64,000 nt of DNA from Eucommia ulmoides (GCA_016647705.1 CM028338.1:23023577-23087576), one strand, 5' to 3'. Positions 12,501 to 25,306 are shown, counted from the first letter of the stretch. Made by a program: numbers and translations. Notes: generated by a model not told the origin, from the letters alone.

Positions 12501-12728
12501 CTCACGGCTGGTCTTGGAATTATCTTCTAAATGAATTCAATGCATACACACTGATGGACTAATACCTTTAATATCTCAAATCCCTATGGCTTCCTTATGA
12601 TCTTTGAAGACATTGATCAATTTGTCTTCCTGTTTGTTATCGAGATAAGATGCAATGATAACAGGTTAGGTTTCTAATGGTCCTAAGAATGCATATTTTA
12701 GGGTATTGGGTGAGGGCTTAAGGTCCAA

Positions 12729-14155
12729 TGGTGGCCGCTAATTTAAGCGTTGCCACTTTTACCGCAAGCGTACTGATCAAATTTTAGTACAATGGACCTT
12801 TCAGTCGAGTATCGTATCTACAGGGATTGGTTGAGATTACTATCGAGTACTATGATTATCATAACCTAATTTTATCTAGGCGATAAAAATGGAATTTAAT
12901 TAATTAATTAATCCTAAACTAAAATACTAATTAAGTTAACTATACTATAAATACTATATTGAGATTGTTTAGGGGAGTAGATTGCCTAAGGATTAACTTT
13001 ATTTACTTAAATGCGTTTGATTTTGTTTTAGTTAACATTAACGGCATTCGGCGTATCTGACAATCCTGGTTCGTGAACTCCTCGCCACCTCTCCCGAGTG
13101 TAAGACTGGAGAATACGTGACTTTGTGTCAATGCCGAAGTCCCTCTCAACATCTTAAAGAATCTAGGTCATGTGAGTCTCGCCCCGACGTCATCGATTGC
13201 ACACTTTCTAACGCCCTCCCGGGTCATTAGATTATCGTGTTGTGTTTACCCTAGTCCAAATCCGGGGTTACCTCTCCTGAGTGTCAAACCCCGTATTCTC
13301 AATATATCTAAATTAGCATATACTCATAGAAAACACGGAAACAAAATCGAAATTATAAGGAACAACCATAAACGAAACACAAATTCAACCAAAACTACAT
13401 TTTCATAAATAATATGTTAATCCCTATTACAATCCAGATTTAGTCTATGGCCATATCCGTTTGTACAATTGAAATAAATCTAAACATGCTCAAACAAACA
13501 TATAAGATAAGAAATAAAAGGAAAAATGAATGAACTTAGCCGATATCCGAAGATTAGCCGCTAAAACCGTCCACCGATTGATTCTCCTTCTTTGCGTGAT
13601 AATCTTCTCCTTTAGATTTGTTTGAGCACTCCCCATACTCTCTCTATATTCTATACTAATCCCTAAGGGCTGTAATAGCCGGAGAGAGCTTAAGGAGAGG
13701 GGATGAGAGGGGTTTAAATAGACAAAATATCTAAAATAAATATCTAAGTCTGTGTAGAGGCCACCACCTAGGCGGTGGAGTATGTCGGTTAAGGTTCACC
13801 GAGGCGATGGAGTCAGCGTTGGAGTGGGAAAACATTCTGCTGGTTCACTGCCTAGGTGGTGGGTTTTCAGCCAGAATTGGTTTTTCTCAGCATTTTCACC
13901 GCTGCGGCGGTGGTTTGGACGCCGTGGCGGTGGGTTTTCTTCAAAATTTTGCCACCTTGCTCATTTTTCCATCGTTCTCCGACCGTTCTCGATACGATTT
14001 GATTGTTTATACTCTGATTTCATACACTTTCACCCCACACAACCTGTTTTAATACAAAAAGAATAAAAACACATTAAAATGTATTAAAACGTAGTAAACG
14101 TACTTGAAAACTAACAAATTTGGTTTGGAAATATATAGGTAATTGACACCTATCA
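12729..14155 (-). repeat. NA-B1: solo LTR inside Athila-A
   Basis: A single 1427-base LTR, TGGTGGCCGC...CCTATCA, with perfect 5-base duplications TCCAA at 12724-12728 and 14156-14160. It matches NA-B2, NA-B3 and NA-E LTRs. The minus-strand TATA-like TATTTAAA is at 13713-13720. The palindrome cluster lies upstream at 13761-13940 (for example 13761-13778). Open frames such as 13782-14066 fall inside it and are not genes. Confidence 0.9.
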
Positions 14156-14159
14156 TCCA

Positions 14160-14923
14160 ACTTTGGTGACTCAAAATTTGAATGGATAAACTCAGTAGGT
14201 ATAACATGGTTAATTTTGGCATTCCATTCATCAATATCCATTAATGGTGTAGATTCTAACAAAAAAATTACATCACTAATAGAATTGTTAACAACTATGC
14301 TCATGCAAAACTGCGTTAAACATTTTTCAAAAAGGTTATTTCCATTCATTTGCAGGAATAAATCTTTGGTAACAGACTCAATCACATTCACTTCACACAC
14401 ATCATCCAGCTCCACACATTTATTAGCAACATTAAATACATTCAATTCAATAGTCATATTTCCAAATGACAACTTCAAGACACCATTACGATAATTGATG
14501 ATTACATTAGAAGTTGCTAAGAATGGTCTACCTAGGATGATAGGAATTTGAGCATGCAAGTCTTCAACAGGTTGGGGTATCAAGAACAACAAAATCCACA
14601 GGAAAAGAAATTTATCAACTTTGATTAAAAACATCTTCTATGACACCTCTTGGAACTTTCACAGACTTATTAGCTAATTGAAGTGTCATAGATATGAGTT
14701 TTAACTCACCTAGACTGAGTTGCTCGTAAACCGAATATGGAAACCAATTCACACTCGCACCCAAGTTAAGTAAAGCTCGACTAATCTCTTGATCGCCAAT
14801 TACACAAGATATGGTCGGATAACCAGGATCTTTGTATTTGGCAAGAGTTTTGTGTTGGATTATGGAGCTTACTTGTTCAGTCAATGCCTTTTTGGAACAT
14901 TGATTTTCCTTTTCATAGTACAA
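14160..14923 (-). pseudogene. Athila-A protease region
   Basis: Minus-strand aspartic protease of the gag-pol polyprotein. The flap side reads YPTISCVIGDQEISRALL, followed by NLGASVNWFPYSVYEQL where Athila proteases have DLGAS. The catalytic aspartate codon GAC is AAC (Asn) here, at about 14763-14765. ILGRPFLATSNVIINYRNG follows near 14500, with a frameshift at about 14620-14635. Even apart from the solo LTR, this copy should lack protease activity. Confidence 0.78.
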
Positions 14924-15440
14924 AGATCTTTCAAGAATTTTGAATAGGCAGGTACTTGTGTTATAGCTTCAAGGAAGGGGATGTTAATGTGAACTTGCTT
15001 AAACACCTCTAAAATGTCACTACATTGTGTTCTTTTCTCTTTTGGAAGAAATCTTTGTGGAAATGGAGATTTTGAAAGGTAAGGAAATGATTGTTTTTCC
15101 ATCGAGTCTTTGGGTTAATAATTTTCAGGTTGGCTCTTGGGACTCTCTTTCTCAAGTTCAAACAAATGATTAGGTTTGATGATGAGTTTTCCCGACTTAA
15201 GAGTAGCAATGGATTTAACTTCCTCATTAGGGTTCGATGATCCTACCTCAAATTGACCTTTTGGATTAGGGATGGGTTGACTTGGAAACTTTATTTTTTT
15301 TCCTCTCTCTCCTACATCAGTTGCTAATTGACCCAATTGTATTTCAATTTTGGAGATGGATTGTTGGGTTGACTGTATGAACTATTGTAATGTTTCCTCT
15401 AAAGATGGTTTTCTTGAAGGTTATGCCAGAGTGGGATGGT
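14924..15440 (-). pseudogene. Athila-A gag-protease linker
   Basis: Charged, low-complexity linker in three overlapping registers (14881-15102, 15009-15227, 15115-15336), rich in Lys, Pro and Ser. FLEAITQVPAYSKFLKDLCT near its end is the usual segment just before Athila protease. The register changes are frameshifts. Confidence 0.6.
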
Positions 15441-16493
15441 GGAAGTTTTGGTTATAGGTGTTAATTGGTTCATTTCTGATTGATTCTGTTTCCATGAGAA
15501 ATTTGGATGGTTTCTCCAATTTGGATTATATGTGGGAGCAAATGGGTTATCAGATAATTTCCCATAAGAATGAATTGCATTGGCCTATTCAGAATAGGTT
15601 TCTTGGAAAGTCGGCAGTGATGGACATGACTGAGCGGTGTGGGTTGGATTCTGACATAAGGCACATACCTCAGTTTTAGAATTCTTGCTTTGGCTTAAGA
15701 CTAATGCATCAACTTTCCTAGTTAAATTGGCTAGGCTGGTTTTTACATCATTATCATCTCGCACGTCATAAATTCCTCATCTCTTTGGTGCATTCGGTTT
15801 GACTCTAGAATCTAGACAGTTCCACTGTTGAGAATTGACAGATAATGTTTCCAGAGATTCCCAAGCTTTCTGCCCACGTAACTGCAAAAATTTCCCACCA
15901 AGCATAGATTTTATCATTTGACGATTTAAAGGGGCTAAGCTATCATAAAAATACTTCACAAGCCTCCAGATTTCAAAACTATGGTGGGGACACTTTAAAG
16001 TTATATCATTAAATATTTCCCAACATTTATAAAATTCTTCACCATCTTCTTGGTAAAATTCAAAAATTTCTTTCCTAAGGTGATCAGTTTTTGACATGGG
16101 AAAGAATTTAGATAAGAATTTATTAACAAGTTGTTCCCAACTGGTAATTGTTCTCGGGGGAAGAGTGTTCAACTAGGATTTTGCTTTATCTTTTAGAGAT
16201 AATGATAAAAGTCTAAGTTGGATAGATTCATCGGAAAAGTTTTGGAATTGGAATGTTGAACATATCTCAAGAAATTCCTTAACGTGCATGTATGGACCTT
16301 CTATTTCTAACCCATAAAAAGATGACAAAAGTTGGATGATGGCCGATTTGAGCTCAAAGTAGGAAGTAGTTGTTTGTGGTAAAACTATACAAGAGGGAGA
16401 GTTGACTGAAATGGGAGAGAAGTATTCAAGAAGAGTTTTCTATAGTGCTGGTGGATTTGCATGTCTTTTCGAGTTTTCAACATGTTCTTCCAT
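15441..16493 (-). pseudogene. Athila-A gag
   Basis: Capsid-nucleocapsid region on the minus strand, readable in one frame from ATG 16493 (MEEHVENSKRHANPP). Blocks in order are EGPYMHVKEFLEICSTF, LKDKAKS followed by a TAG (16173-16175) where Trp is usual, LPPRTITSWEQLVNKFLSKFF, FYKCWEIFNDITLKCPHHSF, and GGKFLQLRGQKAWESLE. A CX2CX4HX4C zinc knuckle (CALCQNPTHTAQSC) is at about 15625-15666, and YNPNWRNHPNFSW at about 15490-15530. In-frame stops occur near 16437, at 16173 and at 15777. The two whose sense residue is clear fit single base changes. Confidence 0.85.
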
Positions 16494-16922
16494 TTTTAAA
16501 ATTTCCTGTGCAATTAAACTTAACGATAATTTTTTCCTAACCAAATGATTATTTGAATTTCGTTCCTAAGCCTGCATAAACAACCTGTAACATTTTTTTT
16601 AACAAAAAAATAAAATAGTAGGGGGTGTTTCAACCTTCATTTCAAGCAAAAATAAAAAAAAATAAAGACAAAAAATAAAATAGTAGGGTTTTATCCTTAA
16701 TTTCAAGTAGAAAATAAAGACAAGAAAATTAAATAAGGGGTTTTAACCTTCTTTTCACGCAGAAATTAAAGACTGAAAAATTAAATAGTAGGAATTTTAA
16801 CCTACTGTTCAACAGAAATAACAATAATAGTGATGGTGGTAGTAGTAGTAGTAGTAATAATAATAATAAAAAAAACTAGTAGAAGAATTAAATTAACTTG
16901 GATCTCAAATTTTCTGTTGCAA
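16494..16922 (-). other. Athila-A leader
   Basis: Non-coding leader between PBS and gag start. It contains several imperfect copies of a roughly 60-base unit (about 16600-16800, AAAATAGTAGGGTTTTA-like starts) and a trinucleotide run of TAG/TAA type at about 16835-16870. Confidence 0.55.
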
Positions 16923-16940
16923 TCCCCGATAACGGCACCA
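16923..16940 (-). other. Athila-A primer binding site
   Basis: On the minus strand it reads TGGTGCCGTTATCGGGGA, two changes from the plant tRNA-Asp-type PBS TGGCGCCGTTGCCGGGGA. It lies 6 bases inside the 5' LTR. Confidence 0.8.
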
Positions 16941-16946
16941 AAAACT

Positions 16947-18488
16947 TGTTGTTGTACATAATTTGATGTTATGTCCTGTTTTAAAATTACTCGCAAGCGT
17001 ACGAATCAATTGTAGTTCATATTGAAGGAAGCGAGGTCGATCCCACGAGGATTAGTTACAGGAAACTTAATTTATCCAATTTAATTTAATTATAATCTAG
17101 TCCAAGATGATGTTGATTTTGTGATTAAGAAATAGAGAATTAGATAAACATTGAAATGACCGATATAGTTTGATTGAAGATGGGAAAATACTAAGATTTT
17201 AGAATCCACCGATATATAATTAATTAGTTCTTATTTTTGTGTTGATTCCAAATTTTTAGTGATAGTTTTAGATCCGGATCATACTACCTTCTTAAGATTT
17301 TAGAAATAAAGCCCGATATAAATCTCAAGTTGGTTTTTATTTGTATTGAAAATATAATTTATTAAACATTATATGTATACAAATTAATAGAAAACATATA
17401 ATCAAAAGATATTATTTATTTTACAATACAAATCTGATCAATTAAATAATTCATAACAATCAATAATACATGGTATTAAAGATGAAATAATTTATTTAAT
17501 TGAAGCAAAACCATAAACATTAATTACAAATTATTTGGAATCAACACAATATAAAAACTTAATTAATTACATATGGTTTCATCCTTAATCTTATGAAAAG
17601 CAAATTAGAAACTCATAATAAAAGAAAACAAACCCTTATTATTGAAGATTGACATCCTCCCAAGATGAAATTTCTAGTAAAACTATATATCTCTTTGCTC
17701 CCAACCCCAATTTATATTTATAGGCAAACTAAAGAGTCTTGGGGGGGGGGGGGGGGTAAAATAGACAAAATCCGGAGCAAGTGGGATTGGAATGCTATTT
17801 TAAACAATTGTCAAAACTTTAAGGGGGTAGAAATGTAAAAGGAGCAAAATGATAGGGGTGGCTGCCGACATCAGCCACCAATTGCCTTAAAAAATTCGAA
17901 ATCCAAGCCACGGCTCTTCTTGTCTCACTGTAGTGGCTTGGATGAGATGCCTACTACTGTCTTCTTTCGGCTTTCTATTCGGCTCGTCGTAGTTTGCTCT
18001 TTTTTAATCTGATTCACTCCAAATCAACGACAATTTGTTCACTTTTCAAAAACCTACAAAATCAAATAAAATAAATCATTTTTTTAAAAATATATTTGAG
18101 AGATCAAACAATTTGTTCCAGTTTATTTGTTTTTTGTTCGACTTTTGTTCAGAATTGTATAGTTTACTCGTTAATCTGATTTGCCGCAACTCAACATAAT
18201 TTGTTATACTTTCAAAAACCAACAAAACAATATAAAATGAATCAAGTTTTGATATTGTTAAGGGATCTAACGATTCGTTCTGGTATCTTTGGTTTTGCTC
18301 GATTTTTATTTGGCTTTCCGTAGTTTATTCGTTTTAACTTCGATTTGCCCCATCTTAACGCCGTTTTGATCCATTTTCATAAACAAACATAACAACAAAA
18401 ATAAATCTATTTATAATTTTTTACACTATTTGAATGATTAATAAACCTAAGCTTAAAGGTATAAAATGCATGAAATGAGGTGCGATCA
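16947..18488 (-). repeat. Athila-A 5' LTR
   Basis: Starts TGTTGTTGTAC and ends GTGCGATCA, collinear with 7018-8552. The promoter TATA stretch (minus TATAAATATAAA) is at 17711-17722. A 16-base G run at 17741-17756 is 7 bases in the partner LTR. The GAGCCGCGGCTC palindrome of the 3' LTR is decayed here (GCCACGGCTC). Confidence 0.88.
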
Positions 18489-19711
18489 TGAACAACCCTG
18501 AATCACAACCTTGGAACAAATCTTTGATTTTGACAAGAATCTCAAATGAACTCCTTTGCTTTGATTAGTTTAGTGTTTGTGTTTGAGTTGTGAGTTAAAA
18601 AGTGAAAATAAATACCATATATTGATGCTAGTCCTACTCATAACTATGGAAAACATAAAGGTTTCTAAAGAAGAATCACACATATCCCTGAAGGAATAAA
18701 GACCCTCCCTTTATCCCGAGTTCTTAGCCACAAGGGCCTATCGGTGTAGTATATAAGTAACTATGTATATATGTGTTTTTTGTTTAGCTAAAAAAAAGAA
18801 AATAAATACGATGTTCTTGGGGAGAATCATATAAACTATGTGCGAGTCATGGTGTGAATAATCGTTTTGCTCGAATCTGCACGTGTTTTAACACGTGGTT
18901 GGATGATTTGACATTTTTGAATGTATTGGCATGTTTTTGAATGCTCTTGAGATTCTTGGAATTATTTTTACATGATTTAACCCAATTTTGGTTGTTATAG
19001 TTAAGATTAGGTGCTTGGTTGATGTTATTCATAAATCAAATGCTTGTTAGGTTGTTCTTAGGGTTTGTTTGATTCTTTTTGGGTTTTAAGTGTTAAGACC
19101 ATGAAAGTAAGTGTATTTTTTTTACAAGATCCTTCTATATACAAATAATATGCACAAAATCAACCAAGAATCATAGGGTGTTTGGTAGGAACATACCTAC
19201 CTAGGGGATGTGGTTTTCCCAAGTGTTTACCTCATTCTCCTTGATCGGTGGTTGGCCGATGGTTGATTGGTGGTCATGGTTCTTTGAGTTCCTAACCAAG
19301 AACCCAAGAACAACAACCTGCTTAGGGGATGTAGTCGTCTCTAAGTAGCCTACCTCATTTCTTCCTTGGCTCGATGTTGATCGGTGATCGCTAATCCTTG
19401 AAGTTCTTATTCTAAGAACTTCAATAATTCCTTCCACAACTAAATTTCGACAGAATAATGGCATGTTTTTTGAGAAATACGCTTGAGAGGCCTAGGACTT
19501 GAGAGAGTTGCTCGAGTTTAGAGGGAGAAGCTAGGCCTTCAAGACTTGAGAAAATGAGAACCCCATCACCCCTATTCATAGGATGGGGGCCTGTGCATTA
19601 GAAAATGCACAGGTAATACTAGCCTCTTCCTTAGGGGGTGTTTGGCCTAGGAGACTTGCTATCTTGTCTTGGTTTGATTTGGCTTGGAATGAATTTGGGG
19701 AAGAAGGCTAG
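18489..19711 (-). repeat. T1 5' LTR, segment 2 (with U3 promoter region)
   Basis: The LTR continues after Athila-A with TGAACAACCCTGAATCAC, matching 5174 onward of the first LTR. It carries the decayed TATA box (minus-strand TATGAATA at 19573-19580) and, just upstream of it in transcript sense, the inverted repeat 19590-19613. It is interrupted at 19711 by solo LTR NA-B2. Confidence 0.65.
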
Positions 19712-21378
19712 TGGTGGCCTCTAAATAAGCACTGCCACTTTCACCGCAAGCGTACGGATCAAGTTTTAGTATAGTGGATCTTTCGGTCGGGTATCGTATC
19801 CACAGGGATTGGTTGAGATTACTATCGAGTATCGCGATTGTCATAACCTAATTTTATCTAGGCGCTAAAAATGGAATTTAATTTAATACTAATACTAAAC
19901 TAAAATACTAATTAAGTTAACTATACTATAAATACTAATTTGAGATTGTTTAGGGGAATAGATTGCCTAGGGATTAACCTTATTTACTTAAATGCATTTG
20001 ATTTCATTTTAGTTAACATTAACGGTGTTCGGCGTATCCGACAATCTCAGTTCGTAAACTCCCTTGCCACCTCTTCCTAGTGTAAGACAGGAGAATACGT
20101 GACTTCGTGTCAACGTCAAAGTCCCCCTCAATATCTTAACGACTCTCGGTCACGTGAGTCTCGCCCCAACGTCATCGATTGCACACTTTCTAACGCTCTC
20201 CCGGGTCGTTAGATTGTCGTGTTGTGTTAACCCTAGTCTAAATCTGGAGTTACCTCTCCCGAGTGTCAAACCTCGTATTCTCAATATATCTAAGCTATCA
20301 TATAATCATAGAAAACATGGAAACACAATCAAAATTATAAGGAACAACCCCAAACGAAACACAAATTCAACCAAAACTACATTTTCATAAATAATACATT
20401 AATCCCTATTACAATCCATGTTTAACTCATGGATCTAACCATTTATAAAATGTAAAATGAGCTAAACATGCTCAACAACTGCCAAAATGAAGAAAACAAA
20501 GAGAAAAAATGAGTGACTTAGCCTATATCCGAAGAATTGGCGCTAGAACCGTCAAACAATCGCTTCTCTCTTCATCCTCTACCACGGGTTGAGAGCTCTC
20601 CCTAAAAAATCCCTAATCCTACTCCTAAAATGTGGCTTAAGGCCTTAGGGGCTCAAGAAATCGGAAGAGAGGAGGAGAGAAGGGTATAAATAGGCTAAAA
20701 CATATCTTAAAAATATCTCACTGTGTAGAGGTTTTCGCCTAGGCGAAGGAAACTTCGCCTAGGCGAAGTTAGGTCGGTTAAATTTCTATAGAATTTCTGC
20801 CTAGGTACTGGAATTTTCCGCCTAGGCGTAGGTAGGTTGGTTAACTTTTTGTCGGATTTCCACCTAGGCGAAGAAACTGCAGGTTTGCATTTTTTTTTGA
20901 CTGTAACTTCTTCATCGAAACTAAGATTTAGCTGATTCAAAAATATATGGAAATCTAAGAAAAATATATACAACTTCCATGTTTTGAGTGTTTCCAAAAT
21001 CGGATTGAATCATAGTTCAAAATAGCCTTGAAGTTACAGAACCTGTACTGGCTTTGCAGGTTTGGTGACCGCCTGAGTGAAGAAGTAGGCAGTGGACTTG
21101 GAAATTTTCTCAGTATCTTCACATCCTAGGAGGAGGTCTGGACGCCTAGGAGGTGGGCTTCTTTCACAATGTTGCCTCTTTGCTCATTCATCCACCGTAA
21201 CTTCGTTTGCTTTGGTTCGATCACATTATTATCGCTTCAATTTCATACCTTTTCACCCTACGCACCTGTTTTAATACAAAAAGAATAAAAACATATTAAA
21301 ACACATAAAAATAACTATAAACGTACTCAAAAACTAACAAAACCAGTTTGGAAATACGTAAGTATTTTACACCTATCA
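19712..21378 (-). repeat. NA-B2: solo LTR inside T1
   Basis: A 1667-base LTR, TGGTGGCCTC...CCTATCA, with perfect duplications GCTAG at 19707-19711 and 21379-21383. The minus-strand TATA (TATTTATA) is at 20685-20692. Upstream of it lie the perfect palindromes 20734-20747 (TTCGCCTAGGCGAA) and 20753-20768 (CTTCGCCTAGGCGAAG). It has no internal region or second LTR, so it arose by LTR-LTR recombination. Confidence 0.9.
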
Positions 21379-21833
21379 GCTAGATTCTTAAAGATTTGGT
21401 AATCATTGGCAATCATTACCTCTCCACCAATGAGAATTATTGCACATGGAAGTATTTATGACTTGATGGGATGGATCCAGTTTGGTTTAGGGGCTAAACA
21501 CTGGTTAGATTCACTATTTCGGTTTGGTTGTAAAAAATTCTCCCAAAGTGCATTGAACCTAGTCCTTAGGTGTCACTTTGCAATTAATACAAAGTGATGA
21601 GTCATGACTTGGAGGACACACATTTAGTTCATTTCGGATGGAATTGGGTGAACTTTCTTTGTAACCGTGTGAACTTTCTTTGTAACCGTCAGTGGATTTC
21701 CTAGTTGCCTAGTTACCCTTAGATATTTTTGTAAAAATATCTAGATCCTTTGAGCCATGCCATGTTTTTCCAAGCATTTAATACTTTATGGTATGTGCAT
21801 TAAATGATTTTCTTGGAGGTTACTGGTGGCCAC
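21379..21833 (-). repeat. T1 5' LTR, segment 3
   Basis: Starts with the second GCTAG of the NA-B2 target duplication. It matches the reverse complement of about 61300-61680 (AGGGGCTAA, GTAATCATTGG, ATATCTAGAT landmarks). It ends GGTTAC, where NA-B3 begins. Confidence 0.6.
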
Positions 21834-23395
21834 TAATTAAGCGCTGCCACTTTCAACGCAAGCGTACGGATCAAGTTTTTGTATAATGGACCTTTCGGTC
21901 GGGTATCGTATCCACAGGGATTGGTACTCAATTATCATAACCTAATTTTATCTAGGCGACAAAAATAGAATATAATTTAATACTAATACTAAAATACTAA
22001 TTTACTATACTAGTTACTATATTGAGATAGTTTTGAGAGAATAGGTTGTCTAGGGATTAGTTTCGTTTACAAATACGTGTTCGATCTCGTTTTAGTTTAT
22101 ATTAATAGTGTTTGACTTATATGACAATCTCAATTCATAAAATTTTCCGCCACCTCTCTCGAGTGTAAGGCGGGGGAATACGCAACTTCGTGTCAATGCC
22201 GAAGTCCTCTTCAACGTCTTAACGACCCTATGCTTCGTGAGTCTTACCTCAATGTCATCGATGGCACACAATCCAACTCCCTCCCGGGTTATTGGATTGT
22301 CGCGTTGTGTTTACCTTATCGACAATCTCAGTTCTAAAACTCCCCCGTCACCTTTCCAGAGTGTAAGACGAGGGAATACGTGATTTCGCATCAACGCCGA
22401 AGTCTCCCTCAATGTCTTAATGACTCTAGGTCACATGAGTCTTGCCCCAACGTCATCGATTGTCCACAATCCAACTCCCGACCGAGTTGTTGGATCGTGG
22501 TGTTCGTTTATTCTAGTCCGAATTCGAAATTTGTCAAACCCTGTATTCTCATAACATCATTCTCATAACATGATAAACAAATAATATGGCACACATAATC
22601 AAAATAATGAAGAACATCCACAAACAAAACACAAACTCAATTAAACAACGTATTCATAAATTATATTAATAATCCCTAAATAACCTATGTTTATCCAATG
22701 GCCATAACCATGTATACAATGTAAAATGGCGTAAACATGCTCAACAACTAGCAAAATGAAGAAAACAAAGAGAAGAAACAAGCGACTTAGCCTATATCCA
22801 AAGAATTGGCGCTAGAACCGTCGAACGATCGCTTCCCTCTTCATCTTCCACCTCGGGTTGAGAGCGCTCCCTCAAAAATCCCTTATCCTAACCCTAAAAT
22901 ATAGCCTAAGGCCTTAAGGGCCAAAGAAATTGGAAGAGAGGAAGAGAGAAGGGTATTTATAGGCTCAAAAATATCAAACAAAATATCTAAATTGTGCAGA
23001 GGCCACCGCCGTAGCGGTAGGATTTACTGCCGCGTGGAGTATGTCGGTTAAGGTTTGTCGAGGCGATGGAGTAGACGATGGATTAGGAAACGTTTCTGCT
23101 GGTTCACCGCCTAGGCAGTGAGGTTTTAGCGAAAACGGAATTTTCTCAGCTTCTTCACCGCCGCGGCGATGGGCTTGTTTGCAGAATCTTGCCGCCTTGC
23201 TCATTTTTTCACCGTTCTCGGACCATTCTCGATATGATTTAATCGTTTATACTCCGATTTCATACCTTTTCACTCCATGCACCTGTTTTGATACAAAAAG
23301 AATAAAAACATATTAAAACATATAAAAGTAACTATAAAACTACTCTAAAACTAATAAAACCGGTTTGGAAATACGTAGGTAGATCACACCTATCA
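21834..23395 (-). repeat. NA-B3 3' LTR
   Basis: Starts TGGTGGCCAC and ends CCTATCA. The TATA box is minus-strand TATAAATA at 22954-22961. It contains two tandem copies of a unit of about 195 bases (about 22120-22315 and 22318-22512), each running from GACAATCTCA to the CCAACTCCC block. NA-B1 and NA-B2 have one copy. Confidence 0.85.
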
Positions 23396-25306
23396 ATTAC
23401 TCCCAAACTCGAAATTTTGTTAGTCCTCGAGCAAAACACCTACACAATACAAGAAAATATAAAAACTAATTACGAAACTGAAAACTAAAAAACGAAAAAC
23501 ACTAAAAACAAAAAAATGTGAAAGTTTTGACTATCATCTACCGGCCGAAAGATTTTCCCTCATAAGCCCCCAACCCTATCAAGTTCAAGTATAAATCACA
23601 CCATGTGGTGTTCTAGAATTTCAACATTCAAAAATAGGAAGCGCCATTCTAGATCCTGTTTAAGTGTGTGTGATTAAACTCAAATATACAACTATCCATT
23701 GATTAGATGAGATTACCCCTCAATATAGTTCATGACTAAAACCTTTAAGGTATAGGGAATCCATAAGCCTGACCCAGTTTCTATTCTCCACTAATGTAGG
23801 CTCGGAGGTTTATGAAGATCATTAGGTCTTGGTTCAGTTTTGGAATAATGGCCACGGGTATATTGGAAATACAAAACAGGTTAATCGTCGTTAACGTGAT
23901 GATACCCGAGACACATGCTTGGCTCTTTCTCACTCTCGAAACCCACTAGTTTAATTAGAAACAACCCTGAACAATACAATTAAGAACGTAGTACTCACTT
24001 GTCATCAATAAATGTAAATATATTTTGTTTTCAAACACACCCCCAAACTCATTCGATTGTTACAGTTTAAGGGGTGTGCAAAAAGGATTAAGTAACACAC
24101 CCCCAAACTCATTCAAATTTCTACAATTTTAGGAGTGTGCAAAATATGAATGACATACGACACACGAGTACTCGAATACCGAACCAATTTAAAAGTTCAC
24201 CCTAAACTCAACCGCTCACATCAAGTAGCGAAATGCTAACTTGATTCACTCACATTGTGCCTTTGATTCGGCGATATAGGTTTGGACAAAAATCAATCGA
24301 CTAGGCTATTTTTTAAGTGTTTAGAATTGAAATGACATTTTAGCTTCGACAGGGTAACGAGGGATAATGATATTGCATGGTTGGCTTCAAAAGGCTCAAG
24401 CGATCAAATAAATTCCTAAATCATATCTCCTAAACAACCTCGCCTAGGATTTCGCCTCAAATTTCCCCCAAATCAAGTTCTAGAATCCCTATTGTCATGA
24501 AATTGAGTGAAGGATAATCGGTTTCAAATCGATTAGATAGTGCTATATTGAGTTTATGTGCTCGTGCATTTAGGATCTACAATAACTTTTACTAAGATGA
24601 TACGTTAAGCACACAGAACACACATGAATGAGTATTACGGTTGACCACAATAAACAATCAGGGGACAGACTCATCATCGGGTAAAGGCCTAGATAACGTC
24701 AAAACTCAACACAAAAACAACAACTAAACAAAACAAACTAATTCTAAACAAGCATGCACACTATAAAAACAGTAAAACATACTAACTTAAAATACATACT
24801 AAAACATACTAACACATCACGAACAACTTAAAACAGGTGAAGTCCAAAACAACCCCTCAGCAATCCCAATGACAATATATAGCATGATATTGAAGACGAG
24901 GGTTTAGAACACGTACTTGGGAGGCGAGAGAATCTCGCCTCCGACTCAAATTGACGGAGATGGATCTAACTTATTTTTTACCCTGGGTTGCTTCCCAAGA
25001 AGCACTTGGTTTAGTGTCCTCGGCCCGACACATGCCCTCAAGACTTGCGAGATGTTGCAATAAAAGGAACACAAGAGTACCTGTCGATCTAACATCTTCA
25101 AGCATCCTGTGGGAAAACAAAAACAAAACTACAAAGAAAAATTATATACACTAAAAAATGCCTAAATTAAAATCAAGTTATTTACTCACAATATCGACAA
25201 TAACCCAATTAAACCAATATCCAACAATTATCACCAAAAACATAGTGGCGATCGTCTAAAACTAACTTTGACGAACAACCAATCCCCGGCAACGGCGCCA
25301 AAAACT
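23396..25306 (-). other. NA-B3 internal region, non-coding
   Basis: Begins at the PPT side (ATTACTCCCAAACTC, hairpin 23415-23436) and ends at the PBS. About 1.5 kb (23396-24950) is collinear with the non-coding 3' part of NA-E, NA-F and NA-D, including CACCATGTGGTGTTCTAGAA from 23599. The short frame 24951-25154 is antisense to the gag remnant and is not a gene. Confidence 0.7.
25283..25300 (-). other. NA-B3 primer binding site (tRNA-Asp type)
   Basis: On the minus strand TGGCGCCGTTGCCGGGGA, a perfect match to the plant Athila-type tRNA-Asp PBS, 6 bases inside the 5' LTR. Confidence 0.9.

Larger units (their letters stand above)
7018..18488 (-). mobile_element. Athila-A: full-length Athila-like Ty3/Gypsy element
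   Basis: Two LTRs of about 1.54 kb (7018-8552 and 16947-18488) flank gag, protease, RT-RNase H and integrase, all on the minus strand. They are flanked by TGAAT/TGAAC duplications. The Athila assignment rests on the tRNA-Asp-type PBS, the RT motif FMDDFSVFG, and the gag and integrase C-terminus patterns (SRLNLFPGKLRSRW). Without the solo LTR inside it the element is about 10 kb. Each reading has only a few stops, so it is younger than Copia-1 and T1. Confidence 0.88.

Noticed and set aside
20734-20768. Palindromes as intrinsic transcription terminators
   Set aside because: They are upstream of the LTR TATA box, have no T tract, and the host is a eukaryote.
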